Assembly (NCBI GenBank): GCA_016195295.1
Contig: JACPZV010000211.1
Span: forward strand, 1-5,682
Source: Acidobacteriota bacterium
GTDB lineage: Bacteria; Acidobacteriota; Vicinamibacteria; Vicinamibacterales; CAVVIG01
Reading direction: 5' to 3'
DNA length: 5,682 nt
Shown: piece by piece, positions 1-5,383 of the stretch
Position numbering within the stretch: the stretch's first letter is position 1
How the letters are laid out: each line of letters opens with the position of its first letter
Notes under the pieces: generated by a model
The model's database searches: none
What the model was told of the DNA's origin: nothing
Seen by the model: only the letters and a program-made list of their open reading frames with translations
Program-made: the position numbers and the translations under genes

Positions 1-1111
1 CATCCCCAGGGTAAGTACCGATTACGTGAGAAAAGTACAAGAGGAATCTCACATCAGCGAATTTCCGAATGGCATTAGGGTTAAGGGACGGGTTGATGCC
101 GTGCGGAGTCTCGTCCCCCTCTGTGGCCTCAGCCGTGTTGTGCCGGTGGCGCGAACGCTGACGGTCAACCAGGGGAGAGAGATGGTCGTACGCGTGCGGC
201 AGGATCATGCATTCAACCGCCGCACGACCTGTCGCGAACGCTTCCTGAATCGCCGGGGACACGGGCCTCAGCGCCGCGGTTTCGTCGGTCAGCCAGCGCC
301 TGTAGAGGTGAGTGAAACGCGGCCCGCCGTACACGTTCGCGTATCGGGTGATGATCGCTCGGAGATTCTCAGGGATTGTTGTCAAATCGGTGCCTCGGCG
401 CCGGTGAAAGAAGTAGTGCTGGAGTTCGCGGATCGTGTCCGCGTGGAACGGACTCTGGAGTTCCTCGTCGGCCACCGTTTGGTAGGCAGCAACCGCGCGG
501 CGGAGCGGCTGCGGGAACACGAGCCGCAGGGGCCATATTGGCGTCACGTTAAGCAGCCCCGTGTGGCCGACGAGGAACGTCCTGAAGTCGTCTGTCCACG
601 GTTTCGTGGCCAGATACAGGAGTACCGTTCGGCCGCTCGGGTCGATGCCGATCGGGAACGTCCCTGGTAAGTCGTTGGCGACGGTCGCGGAGTCAGCCGC
701 GGTCCTCGCGGTCAGGCATGCGAGCTTCTCGGATCGTGTCGTCAGCCACTCGAGATCGCGACTGATCAGCGCCGCGTCGAGCCGCATCAGGCGCTCGTCG
801 GCAACCCGTACGGGCACCGTCCGACGATAGCGGCTGTCAGGTTCCCCGATGGCGTAATACAGCGGTTTGGAGTGGACGTGATAGAGGTGCGCGCGGTTGT
901 GAATGCAACCGGTCGCGATGGCAAATCCTCGTCGGACGAGCTTAGCGAAAAAGGCGTTGCACTTCTCGCTACCATTCGCGATCCCGGCGAACGCGGCGTA
1001 CTGCCGTTTGACGCACAGACCCGAATGCCGCATGACCAGCACGAGGAACCGCGCCTGGCGTTCCGTGAAGCCGTAGTCGACGACGGCCTGGACGCGTTCG
1101 GCGGTCGTCAA
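1..1111 (-). CDS. Conserved hypothetical protein of mobile elements, 3' end beyond the window (TTG start)
   Basis: Reading leftwards from 1111 the frame stays open for 370 codons without a stop and runs off the left edge, so the C-terminus is missing. I chose TTG at 1111-1109 because GGAGGAG lies 8 nt upstream (1126-1120) and the start overlaps the TGA of the preceding gene (TTGA), the usual picture of translational coupling; no ATG or GTG fits better. Residues 5-90 look like a winged-helix DNA-binding region: helices around ERVQAVVDYGFTERQARFLV and the ANGSEKCNAFFAKLVRRGF segment, then a strand-rich stretch ending near YYAIGE. Residues 150-235 (FPIGIDPSGRTVLLYLATK, then a WPLRLVFP segment) look like a separate alpha/beta domain. 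Residues 315-345 are polar and probably disordered. I recall similar uncharacterised proteins next to RD-rich winged-helix genes in acidobacterial elements, and the domain order is loosely reminiscent of replication-relaxation proteins, but this is inference. The function is unknown. The last ~30 codons (1-90) look more AT-rich than the rest. Confidence 0.8.
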   Translation of the reverse strand, partial: MTTAERVQAVVDYGFTERQARFLVLVMRHSGLCVKRQYAAFAGIANGSEKCNAFFAKLVRRGFAIATGCIHNRAHLYHVHSKPLYYAIGEPDSRYRRTVPVRVADERLMRLDAALISRDLEWLTTRSEKLACLTARTAADSATVANDLPGTFPIGIDPSGRTVLLYLATKPWTDDFRTFLVGHTGLLNVTPIWPLRLVFPQPLRRAVAAYQTVADEELQSPFHADTIRELQHYFFHRRRGTDLTTIPENLRAIITRYANVYGGPRFTHLYRRWLTDETAALRPVSPAIQEAFATGRAAVECMILPHAYDHLSPLVDRQRSRHRHNTAEATEGDETPHGINPSLNPNAIRKFADVRFLLYFSHVIGTYPGD

Positions 1112-2202
1112 TCGAGCATCTCCTCCGCGAGTCCACCATGGCGTCCACCGCCGCCGCGGCTGCCGCCGCCACCGCCAATCCGGAGGCTCGAGCCGCCGTA
1201 GCAGGAGAAGCCTGACTGCGCCACGCTGGCGGCGTGCGCACCGCGATAATGCTCGGTCGTGACCTCGATGTCTTCGTGGTCCTCGCGCTCGTCCCGGTCG
1301 CGATATTCGATCCGCAGATCGGGGAAGTGGAGCTCCTCGTCGAAATACGGCAGGTCGTGCTCGTGTGCCCATTCGCGGATCTCTTCGTCCGTCCGGTCAG
1401 GGTGTCCGTCGTAGTCGGGCCGGTCGCGGTCGCGCTCGTGAAGCCAGCTCTGGTACTCACGCTTGAGCTCGTGGTCGAGGAGGACGCGTTCGACGTGCGC
1501 GCCACGTTCCGCCAGACGCTCCGCAGCGCGTTCGTAGGCGCGATAGACGTGGAGGTCGTGTTCGAGCTCCCGCTCGCGTTTAACGCCTTGCCAGAACGTC
1601 TGGCGGTCACCCTGGTCGCGGCCACGATGGTGTTCGAGCAGGCTTCGGCCATCCTTCGTCAGCGCCACGGCATGCTCACGGGAACCGGGCACTCGAACGG
1701 TCGTGATGAGCCCTTGCTCGCGGAGATGTCGCAAGTCGCCTGAGCGCGGATCGGCTGGACGGTCGTGGCGCTCGCGAAGATCACGACTGGAGACCACTCG
1801 AAAGGCGCCGACGGTCGCGAGCGTGCGCGTCTCCGAGCCGCGCAACGTGTACTCGTGACCGCGGTCTCGAACGATCTCTCGTTCCAATCCCCGAGGCAGG
1901 GTCATGTCTCGCGTGAAGACGTCGCGGGGATCGACGCTACGCTCGCGGCCGTCGCGCTCCGGCCAGCGCGCATCATCTCGAGGATCGCGGCTGTGCTCGC
2001 CGGCCTTCGATTGCCGAGAATCGTCGCCAGGACCGCGACCGAGTTCCCGCGCATCGTCGTCGCTGCGATCGCGGGAGCGAATGTCCGGTAGCCTCAGGTC
2101 GTCGTCGCGATCGAGATCTTCGTGGGCGCTGCCTCCGCGATGCCGGTCAAGCGCCAAGCGATCATCGTCGCGTGAATCGAAATCACGAGGATCGAAGTCC
2201 AT
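1108..2202 (-). CDS. Arg/Asp-rich winged-helix protein with Gly-rich tail, unknown function
   Basis: The protein has 364 residues and starts at ATG 2202 behind a strong AAGGAGG (2214-2208) with 5 nt spacing. Residues 1-95 are a low-complexity polyampholyte of repeated RD/DR/DD pairs and are probably disordered. After a conserved-looking DVFTRDMTLPRGLERE segment (94-109), residues about 120-190 fit a winged helix: TRTLATVGAFRVVSSRDL, then SGDLRHLREQGLITTVRV as the probable recognition helix and wing start, then AVALTKDGRSLLEHH. Residues 205-256 are highly charged and helical, possibly coiled coil. Residues 292-326 (FPDLRIEY, HEDIEVTTEHYRG) have the strand-turn-strand look of PD-(D/E)XK-like folds, but no complete catalytic set is visible. 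The tail (336-357) is Gly-rich with RGG-like runs and ends in acidic EEMLD. It is translationally coupled to the next gene, suggesting partner proteins. A role in DNA processing or regulation of the element is inference; Replic_Relax-like is the nearest family I would test. Confidence 0.85.
   Translation of the reverse strand: MDFDPRDFDSRDDDRLALDRHRGGSAHEDLDRDDDLRLPDIRSRDRSDDDARELGRGPGDDSRQSKAGEHSRDPRDDARWPERDGRERSVDPRDVFTRDMTLPRGLEREIVRDRGHEYTLRGSETRTLATVGAFRVVSSRDLRERHDRPADPRSGDLRHLREQGLITTVRVPGSREHAVALTKDGRSLLEHHRGRDQGDRQTFWQGVKRERELEHDLHVYRAYERAAERLAERGAHVERVLLDHELKREYQSWLHERDRDRPDYDGHPDRTDEEIREWAHEHDLPYFDEELHFPDLRIEYRDRDEREDHEDIEVTTEHYRGAHAASVAQSGFSCYGGSSLRIGGGGGSRGGGGRHGGLAEEMLD
1120..1126 (-). 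promoter_or_regulatory. Shine-Dalgarno that fixes the TTG start at 1111
   Basis: GGAGGAG on the minus strand, inside the last codons of the upstream Arg/Asp-rich gene and 8 nt before TTG. It supports TTG as the true start of the left-hand gene and its coupling to the upstream stop codon. Confidence 0.75.
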
Positions 2203-2228
2203 CGATCCCTCCTTCGAGCGTCGGAAGA

Positions 2229-2273
2229 CGATCGCCGCGCGCTGGTGGAGTCATGACCAGCGCGCGGCAATCG
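2229..2273 (-). promoter_or_regulatory. Leader hairpin upstream of the Arg/Asp-rich gene
   Basis: A perfect 13-bp inverted repeat (2234-2246 with 2256-2268; arm gccgcgcgctggt) has a 9-nt loop, and 4 more pairs (2229-2232 with 2270-2273) follow one mismatch. It ends 14 nt before the AAGGAGG of the gene starting at 2202. There is no T-run on either side, so it is not a standard intrinsic terminator. It could be an mRNA leader structure or a dimeric-protein operator; the sequence does not decide which. Confidence 0.65.
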
Positions 2274-2296
2274 GGTGTTCAAGCGGTCGATTTTCC

Positions 2297-2330
2297 GTGT
2301 GACAAATCGTGTGACAAATATGGGACAAAT
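2297..2330. repeat. Three helically phased GACAAAT direct repeats
   Basis: GACAAAT occurs at 2301-2307, 2313-2319 and 2324-2330, so the copies are 12 and 11 bp apart, about one helical turn each. The first two share the longer unit gtgtgacaaat. The array sits in the 233-bp gene-free stretch between the tRNA remnant and the Arg/Asp-rich gene. Phased short repeats of this kind are typical of protein-binding arrays: arm sites for a recombinase or accessory factor, iterons, or operators. Read on the minus strand they give TTTGTC repeats that could overlap a promoter, but I see no convincing -10 box at the right distance. Confidence 0.6.
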
Positions 2331-2434
2331 GGGCGCGGTTTCGGGTGGTCGGCGGTTGCCTCCCACTCAAAAACGATCAATGAAACCGGGCCTGTGCGTG
2401 GTCGAGTTGCCCCAGGTGGGACCGTTAGCGCCGC

Positions 2435-2479
2435 CTCATAACCCAAAGGTCGCGGGTTCAAATCCCGCCCCCGCAACCA
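2435..2479 (+). other. 3' half of initiator tRNA-Met (CAT), attachment-site remnant
   Basis: The 45 nt match the 3' half of a bacterial tRNA-fMet: anticodon loop CTCATAA (2435-2441, anticodon CAT 2437-2439), 3' anticodon strand CCCAA, variable AGGTC, T stem-loop with GCGGG/TTCAAAT/CCCGC, acceptor strand CCCCGCA and ACCA (CCA 2477-2479). The A at position 72 of the acceptor strand is the initiator-type feature. The bases before 2435 do not pair as the 5' anticodon strand, and no D-arm or 5' acceptor strand is present upstream, so this is not a functional tRNA. Such 3' fragments mark attachment sites of elements that integrate into tRNA genes. The recombinase gene begins immediately to the right and ends inside this fragment. 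The CAT anticodon and acceptor make tRNA-fMet much more likely than elongator Met. Confidence 0.85.
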
Positions 2480-4106
2480 ACATTATCTGCACGAGGTCGT
2501 CATCGTCCGGCGACCTCGTTTCGTTCCAATTTCCAAGCGGCGGCAGCGGGGCTCCGGTCTTCTGAGCTTCTGCGGCCTTCAGCATCGCCGCTAGATTGCC
2601 CTGTAGCTCGATTCCGAGCGTCTCGCCTTCCGGATTCAGGACGATCGCGTCGATCAAGCCACGGAGCGCCTCAGCGGCCTGTGTACGGCTTTCCTCGTGC
2701 TGCAGGCCATGCGCAAGTTGGGTGACTTTTTCCCGGTACAGGTCCCCCATGTTTGGATGCAGGAGCGGCGGCGGCTCAGCTGCTCGGTCCAAGCGCGTTC
2801 GAAGCTCACTCTTCTGTGCTTCTAGCCGAATCGCCTCATCTTTGAGGACGCTGCCAGGCACACCATCCTTGATGGACTGAATCAGTTTTTTAATCTCGGC
2901 TTCGACGCGCGTCAACTCGTGCTCGGTCGCGGTGATGCCCGCTCTCGCGGCCATCCTGAGGCGGTTCATCTCCTGCGTGAATTCCTTGCAGAACTCTCCG
3001 AACAGGTCACGGCGCAGCAGCTTCTCTTGGAGCGCGTGAAGCACGCGCGATTCGACTTCATCGCGACGGACCGTCAGGTGGTTCGTGCAGATTCCCTTGT
3101 CGCTGGCGCCAAAGCATGAGAGCCGATTCCGTGACTTCAGGACGAATCCGCTGCCGCACACACCGCACCGCGTCAGGCCCGAGAACAGGTACTGCGGCCG
3201 TCGCGCCTTTACGATGCTCGTTGACGACGCCAGTACTCTTCGGGTTGCTTCCTGTCGCTGCTTCGCAGCTACCCACAATTCGTCGGACACGATCCGCAAT
3301 TCCGGCACTTCCTTTGTGATCCATTCGGATCGCGGATTCAGTCTCGAGACGCGCAGGCCGGTGTCCGGGTTCTTGATGTACCGCAAACGATTCCAGACGA
3401 TTCGTCCAACGTACAGCTCGTTGTTCAGAATCCCGGTCCCGCGTGACGCATGTCCATGGATTGTGCTCGGGTTCCACCGCGCACCGGCGGGGCCGCTGAT
3501 GCCTTCCTGATTCAATCGCTTCGCAATCTGCTTCGACGATGCTCCACCGACGAATTCGCGAAACACTCGCTCAACGATTGCCGCTTCGGCGGGCTCAATC
3601 TCACGTTCGCCGGTCGTCAGCGTCGTCCCGCTCAATGACCGAATGACGCGATATCCGTAGCACAGACCGCCGCCAGACTTGCCAGCCTCCACACGCCCTC
3701 TGAGACCGCGGCGGGTCTTGTCCGCCAGGTCCTTGAGGAACAGCGCGTTCATCGTTCCCTTCAAGCCGACGTGCAGGTGCGTGATCTCGCCTTCGGCGAG
3801 GGTGACGATCCGAACGCCGAGGAACGTGAGGCGCTTGAATAGTCCGGCGGTGTCTTCCTGGTCGCGGCTGAATCGATCGAGCGATTCGGCGAGGACGATG
3901 TTGAATTCGCGGTTGAGGGCGCGGCGCATCAGCGCCTGGAAGCCTGGACGTAACAGCGTGGCGCCTGAAATGGCGTGATCGTGAAATTCGTCGGCGATCG
4001 TCCAGCCTTCCCGTTCCGCGTAGGCGCGGCAGATGCGGACCTGATCGGCGATCGAGGCATCGCGCTGGTTGTCGGATGAGTACCGGGCGTAGAGAGCGAC
4101 GGTCAT
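2436..4106 (-). CDS. Large serine recombinase (site-specific integrase)
   Basis: This 556-residue protein would cut and rejoin attachment sites to integrate or excise the element. Residues 1-140 form the resolvase/invertase catalytic domain: YARYSSDNQ with the expected nucleophile Ser10 and Arg8, and LDRFSRD (76-82) carrying the conserved DR..R motif. Residues ~148-265 (GYRVIR, then LNNELYVGRIVWNR) match the recombinase DNA-binding domain. A zinc ribbon follows with Cys314, Cys317, Cys331 and Cys340. Residues ~375-445 are charged and heptad-like, the usual coiled coil of large serine integrases. The length is normal for the family. ATG 4106 has GAGGG 6 nt upstream and overlaps the stop codon of the upstream 65-residue gene (ATGA), implying coupling. 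The last 13 residues (VAGAGFEPATFGL) and the stop are the antisense translation of the tRNA-fMet remnant, so the gene ends inside the probable attachment site. Confidence 0.95.
   Translation of the reverse strand: MTVALYARYSSDNQRDASIADQVRICRAYAEREGWTIADEFHDHAISGATLLRPGFQALMRRALNREFNIVLAESLDRFSRDQEDTAGLFKRLTFLGVRIVTLAEGEITHLHVGLKGTMNALFLKDLADKTRRGLRGRVEAGKSGGGLCYGYRVIRSLSGTTLTTGEREIEPAEAAIVERVFREFVGGASSKQIAKRLNQEGISGPAGARWNPSTIHGHASRGTGILNNELYVGRIVWNRLRYIKNPDTGLRVSRLNPRSEWITKEVPELRIVSDELWVAAKQRQEATRRVLASSTSIVKARRPQYLFSGLTRCGVCGSGFVLKSRNRLSCFGASDKGICTNHLTVRRDEVESRVLHALQEKLLRRDLFGEFCKEFTQEMNRLRMAARAGITATEHELTRVEAEIKKLIQSIKDGVPGSVLKDEAIRLEAQKSELRTRLDRAAEPPPLLHPNMGDLYREKVTQLAHGLQHEESRTQAAEALRGLIDAIVLNPEGETLGIELQGNLAAMLKAAEAQKTGAPLPPLGNWNETRSPDDDDLVQIMLVAGAGFEPATFGL
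2491..2519. repeat. 9-bp inverted repeat beside the tRNA remnant
   Basis: Arms acgaggtcg (2491-2499) and cgacctcgt (2511-2519) flank an 11-nt spacer, 11 bp from the CCA of the tRNA remnant and inside the 3' end of the recombinase gene. The position suits a recombinase-binding dyad next to the crossover site. A short T-rich stretch (tttcgtt) follows on the plus strand, so a weak terminator left from the tRNA locus is an alternative. Confidence 0.4.
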
Positions 4107-4300
4107 GTTTGGCCCTCGGCAGCGACGTCGTTATCGGCGGTTACGCAGGATTTCGCAAACAATTCTCGTGCCGCTTCCCGCGCAAGGACGCGGACGAGGC
4201 TGCGCAGCGCTTCCTCTGCGTGGCGATCGATCGTCGTATTATCGCGTTCACCGTCAGGGTGATGGCTCCCGCCGCGGCGCCGCGTGCGATCTGCCGACAT
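4103..4300 (-). CDS. Small basic protein translationally coupled to the recombinase
   Basis: A 65-residue protein starts at ATG 4300 with GAGGGG 5 nt upstream. Its TGA overlaps the recombinase ATG by 4 nt, strong evidence that it is a real gene translated with the integrase. Residues 1-25 are basic and probably disordered (RTRRRGG). Residues 26-50 (DRHAEEALRSLVRVLAREAARELFAKS) would form one amphipathic helix suited to dimerisation or binding a partner. No named family is recognised with certainty. From memory, short proteins with a similar LVR.LAREAARE helix sit just upstream of serine recombinases in other bacteria. A role as an accessory or directionality partner of the recombinase is inference from position. 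Confidence 0.65.
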   Translation of the reverse strand: MSADRTRRRGGSHHPDGERDNTTIDRHAEEALRSLVRVLAREAARELFAKSCVTADNDVAAEGQT

Positions 4301-4315
4301 GATAACCCCTCAGAC

Positions 4316-4326
4316 CATCCCGGATG
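4316..4326 (-). promoter_or_regulatory. Short dyad before the 65-residue gene
   Basis: catcc-c-ggatg forms a 5-bp dyad in the 33-nt gap between the excisionase-like gene and the 65-residue gene, just upstream of the latter's ribosome binding site. Its tcccggatgc core is repeated in the larger hairpin at 4596-4628, hinting at one shared binding sequence. Short and possibly fortuitous. Confidence 0.35.
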
Positions 4327-4333
4327 CCGCCTT

Positions 4334-4579
4334 TTACCGGAGCCCCCGTGCTGCTAATGGCATCGCATCGATTGCGATGTCGATGTCGCGATCCTCAGGC
4401 AAGAGTTGGTCGATCAGCCATTCATCAATCCAACTCTCGAGGAATCTGAGCTCTTCGCGCCCATCGACGCGAGCTGCGCGTAATCGCCCACTTCGCACCG
4501 CACGCTGGATCGTCGCGGTCTGGCAGCACGCCCGGTCCGCCGCGTCCCGAATCGTCAGCCATCGAATCGTGTGAGCCAT
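4334..4579 (-). CDS. Excisionase-family helix-turn-helix DNA-binding protein
   Basis: An 81-residue protein with ATG 4579 and AAGGGAG 7 nt upstream (4593-4587). Residues 6-55 match the MerR/excisionase-like helix-turn-helix pattern (HTH_17 type): WLTIRDAADRACCQTATIQ as helix-turn-helix, RAVRSGRLRAARVDGREELRF as the wing, then LESWIDEWL as the closing helix. Residues 60-81 are an acidic extension. In integrative elements such proteins act as recombination directionality factors that favour excision, or as small transcriptional regulators. Its place two genes upstream of the recombinase on the same strand suits either role. The fold is well supported; the excision role is inferred from context. 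A hairpin directly abuts its ribosome binding site. Confidence 0.85.
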   Translation of the reverse strand: MAHTIRWLTIRDAADRACCQTATIQRAVRSGRLRAARVDGREELRFLESWIDEWLIDQLLPEDRDIDIAIDAMPLAARGLR

Positions 4580-4595
4580 GATTCTTCTCCCTTAC

Positions 4596-4628
4596 GTCCC
4601 GGATGCTGCACGAGGCAGCATCCGGGAC
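4596..4628 (-). promoter_or_regulatory. Perfect 14-bp hairpin abutting the excisionase-like ribosome binding site
   Basis: gtcccggatgctgc (4596-4609) pairs perfectly with gcagcatccgggac (4615-4628) across a 5-nt loop. It fills most of the 66-nt gap between the SpoVG-like gene and the excisionase-like gene, and its foot is 2 nt from the AAGGGAG (4593-4587). No T-run follows on the minus strand, which argues against a simple intrinsic terminator. Likely roles are an intercistronic mRNA structure controlling excisionase translation or stability, or an operator dyad. Confidence 0.7.
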
Positions 4629-4645
4629 ATTCCGAACGAACCGTC

Positions 4646-4945
4646 CTACGCGACTTCGCGGGTTTCCTCGAACTCGGCGTACGCCTGCAGCACGAGCTCG
4701 CGCACACGCTCCTGTGCGCTGGTGTCGCTGATGGGACGCAGCAACGCGAAGCTGCGACGCTCACCATTGACGGCGTACTGGCGTGCCGGGAACGTGACGT
4801 TGCGGCCGTTGCCACCGCGTCGTTCCCAGATGGCGAACCCGATCAGCTTCAAACCGTCGAGTACGCCATCGGTGAAATGCAGCTCGGCATCCGCGAGTTT
4901 GCCTGGCGGGTTGCCTTTGTCGTTCGGCGTGATCTTGACGACCAT
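4646..4945 (-). CDS. SpoVG-like nucleic-acid-binding protein
   Basis: The frame is open from 4993, but I place the start at ATG 4945 because AGGAGG (4958-4953) lies 7 nt before it, giving 99 residues. The layout resembles SpoVG: an N-terminal strand (VVKITPND), a strand pair in AELHFTDGVLDGLKLIGFAIWE, a NVTFPARQYAVNGER segment that parallels the SpoVG stretch 'fvaMPsrk..dGe', then an AL.RPIS segment and the C-terminal helix ERVRELVLQAYAEFEE. SpoVG proteins are small RNA/DNA-binding regulators in Firmicutes. Homologues outside that phylum are rarely studied. This assignment rests on pattern resemblance, not on a search, so a lineage-specific hypothetical protein with a similar fold remains possible. 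It is the second gene of the run leading to the recombinase and may regulate the element's genes after transcription. Confidence 0.7.
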   Translation of the reverse strand: MVVKITPNDKGNPPGKLADAELHFTDGVLDGLKLIGFAIWERRGGNGRNVTFPARQYAVNGERRSFALLRPISDTSAQERVRELVLQAYAEFEETREVA

Positions 4946-4952
4946 AACGTGA

Positions 4953-4958
4953 CCTCCT
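4953..4958 (-). promoter_or_regulatory. Shine-Dalgarno deciding the SpoVG-like start
   Basis: AGGAGG on the minus strand, 7 nt before ATG 4945. It favours this start over the in-frame ATG at 4993. A 5-bp dyad (gctcg 4964-4968 with cgagc 4978-4982) lies just upstream. Confidence 0.75.
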
Positions 4959-5008
4959 GAAAAGCTCGCCGTTGGGACGAGCGGTTGACGCAAACGAAGT
5001 TGAGCGAG

Positions 5009-5377
5009 TCATGCGGCCACCGGACTGGCGACAGGCGCCTGAAGGCGCTGCCAGAGCCAGTGCTGCAGCGTGTTGAGGCCGACGAGTCCGGGATCGGCGT
5101 GAACGAAGATGTGGTGATTCCCGCGGTACCGAGCCCGCTGCCAGGCGAGTTCCATCGCGTCGACGAGGACCAGCCGTGCCGGCATGCGGGCGCGATCCGC
5201 GTCGTGCGTGATCGGATCGGCCGCGAAGCCGACGACGTCCGCGAACGTCGAGGCGTGGAGGGTCATCGTGGCCGGCGAATCCAGGTCCGCCGGCGCCGTG
5301 GTGACGAAGGCGAAATACAGTCGCGTGTGGCGGCCGATCGTCACCGTTATGCTGGGTGTGATCGACAGTTGACGCAT
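5009..5377 (-). CDS. Hypothetical protein of 122 residues
   Basis: The frame opens at 5464, but ATG 5377 has a near-perfect AAGGAGG (5390-5384) 6 nt upstream, so I start there. The longer version would run through the inverted-repeat region and adds nothing domain-like. Residues 4-55 alternate hydrophobic and polar residues (LSITPSITVTIGRHTRLYFAF, TMTLHASTFADVVGFA), suggesting a beta-rich half. Residues 66-113 are more helical, with RLVLVDAMELAWQRAR and a Trp/His-rich GLNTLQHWLWQRL end. There is no signal peptide, no transmembrane segment and no motif I recognise. It is the first visible gene of the run towards the recombinase, 63 nt before the SpoVG-like gene. Function unknown; membership of the element is inferred from strand and spacing. 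Confidence 0.7.
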   Translation of the reverse strand: MRQLSITPSITVTIGRHTRLYFAFVTTAPADLDSPATMTLHASTFADVVGFAADPITHDADRARMPARLVLVDAMELAWQRARYRGNHHIFVHADPGLVGLNTLQHWLWQRLQAPVASPVAA

Positions 5378-5383
5378 CGCTGT

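Noticed and set aside
26..670. 214-codon plus-strand open frame
   Set aside because: It lies antisense to the long coupled minus-strand frame, has an Arg-rich, domain-free translation and no good ribosome binding site.
969..1743. Long open frames at 969-1652 (minus) and 1234-1743 (plus) overlapping the Arg/Asp-rich gene
   Set aside because: They are shadow frames of GC-rich coding DNA; the 1108-2202 frame has the strong Shine-Dalgarno, domain-like sequence and coupling to the next gene.
1904..2302. Ser/Arg-rich 132-codon plus-strand frame
   Set aside because: Its composition is the mirror of the RD-repeat coding region on the other strand, with no start signal.
2279..2476. Minus-strand open frame starting MRGRDLNPRPLGYE
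   Set aside because: This peptide is a well-known artefact of translating tRNA sequence on the antisense strand; here it comes from the tRNA-fMet remnant, and there is no ribosome binding site.
2400..2479. Complete tRNA-Met gene
   Set aside because: Only the half from the anticodon loop onward matches; the 5' acceptor strand, D-arm and 5' anticodon strand are absent and the preceding bases do not pair.
4596..4628. Intrinsic terminator
   Set aside because: The stem is perfect, but no T-run follows on either strand and a ribosome binding site starts 2 nt beyond it on the minus strand.
4555..4960. Open frames on both strands across the SpoVG-like gene
   Set aside because: Several overlapping frames exist, but only the 4646-4945 frame has an AGGAGG and a fold-like sequence; one rival frame is largely the translation of the hairpin.
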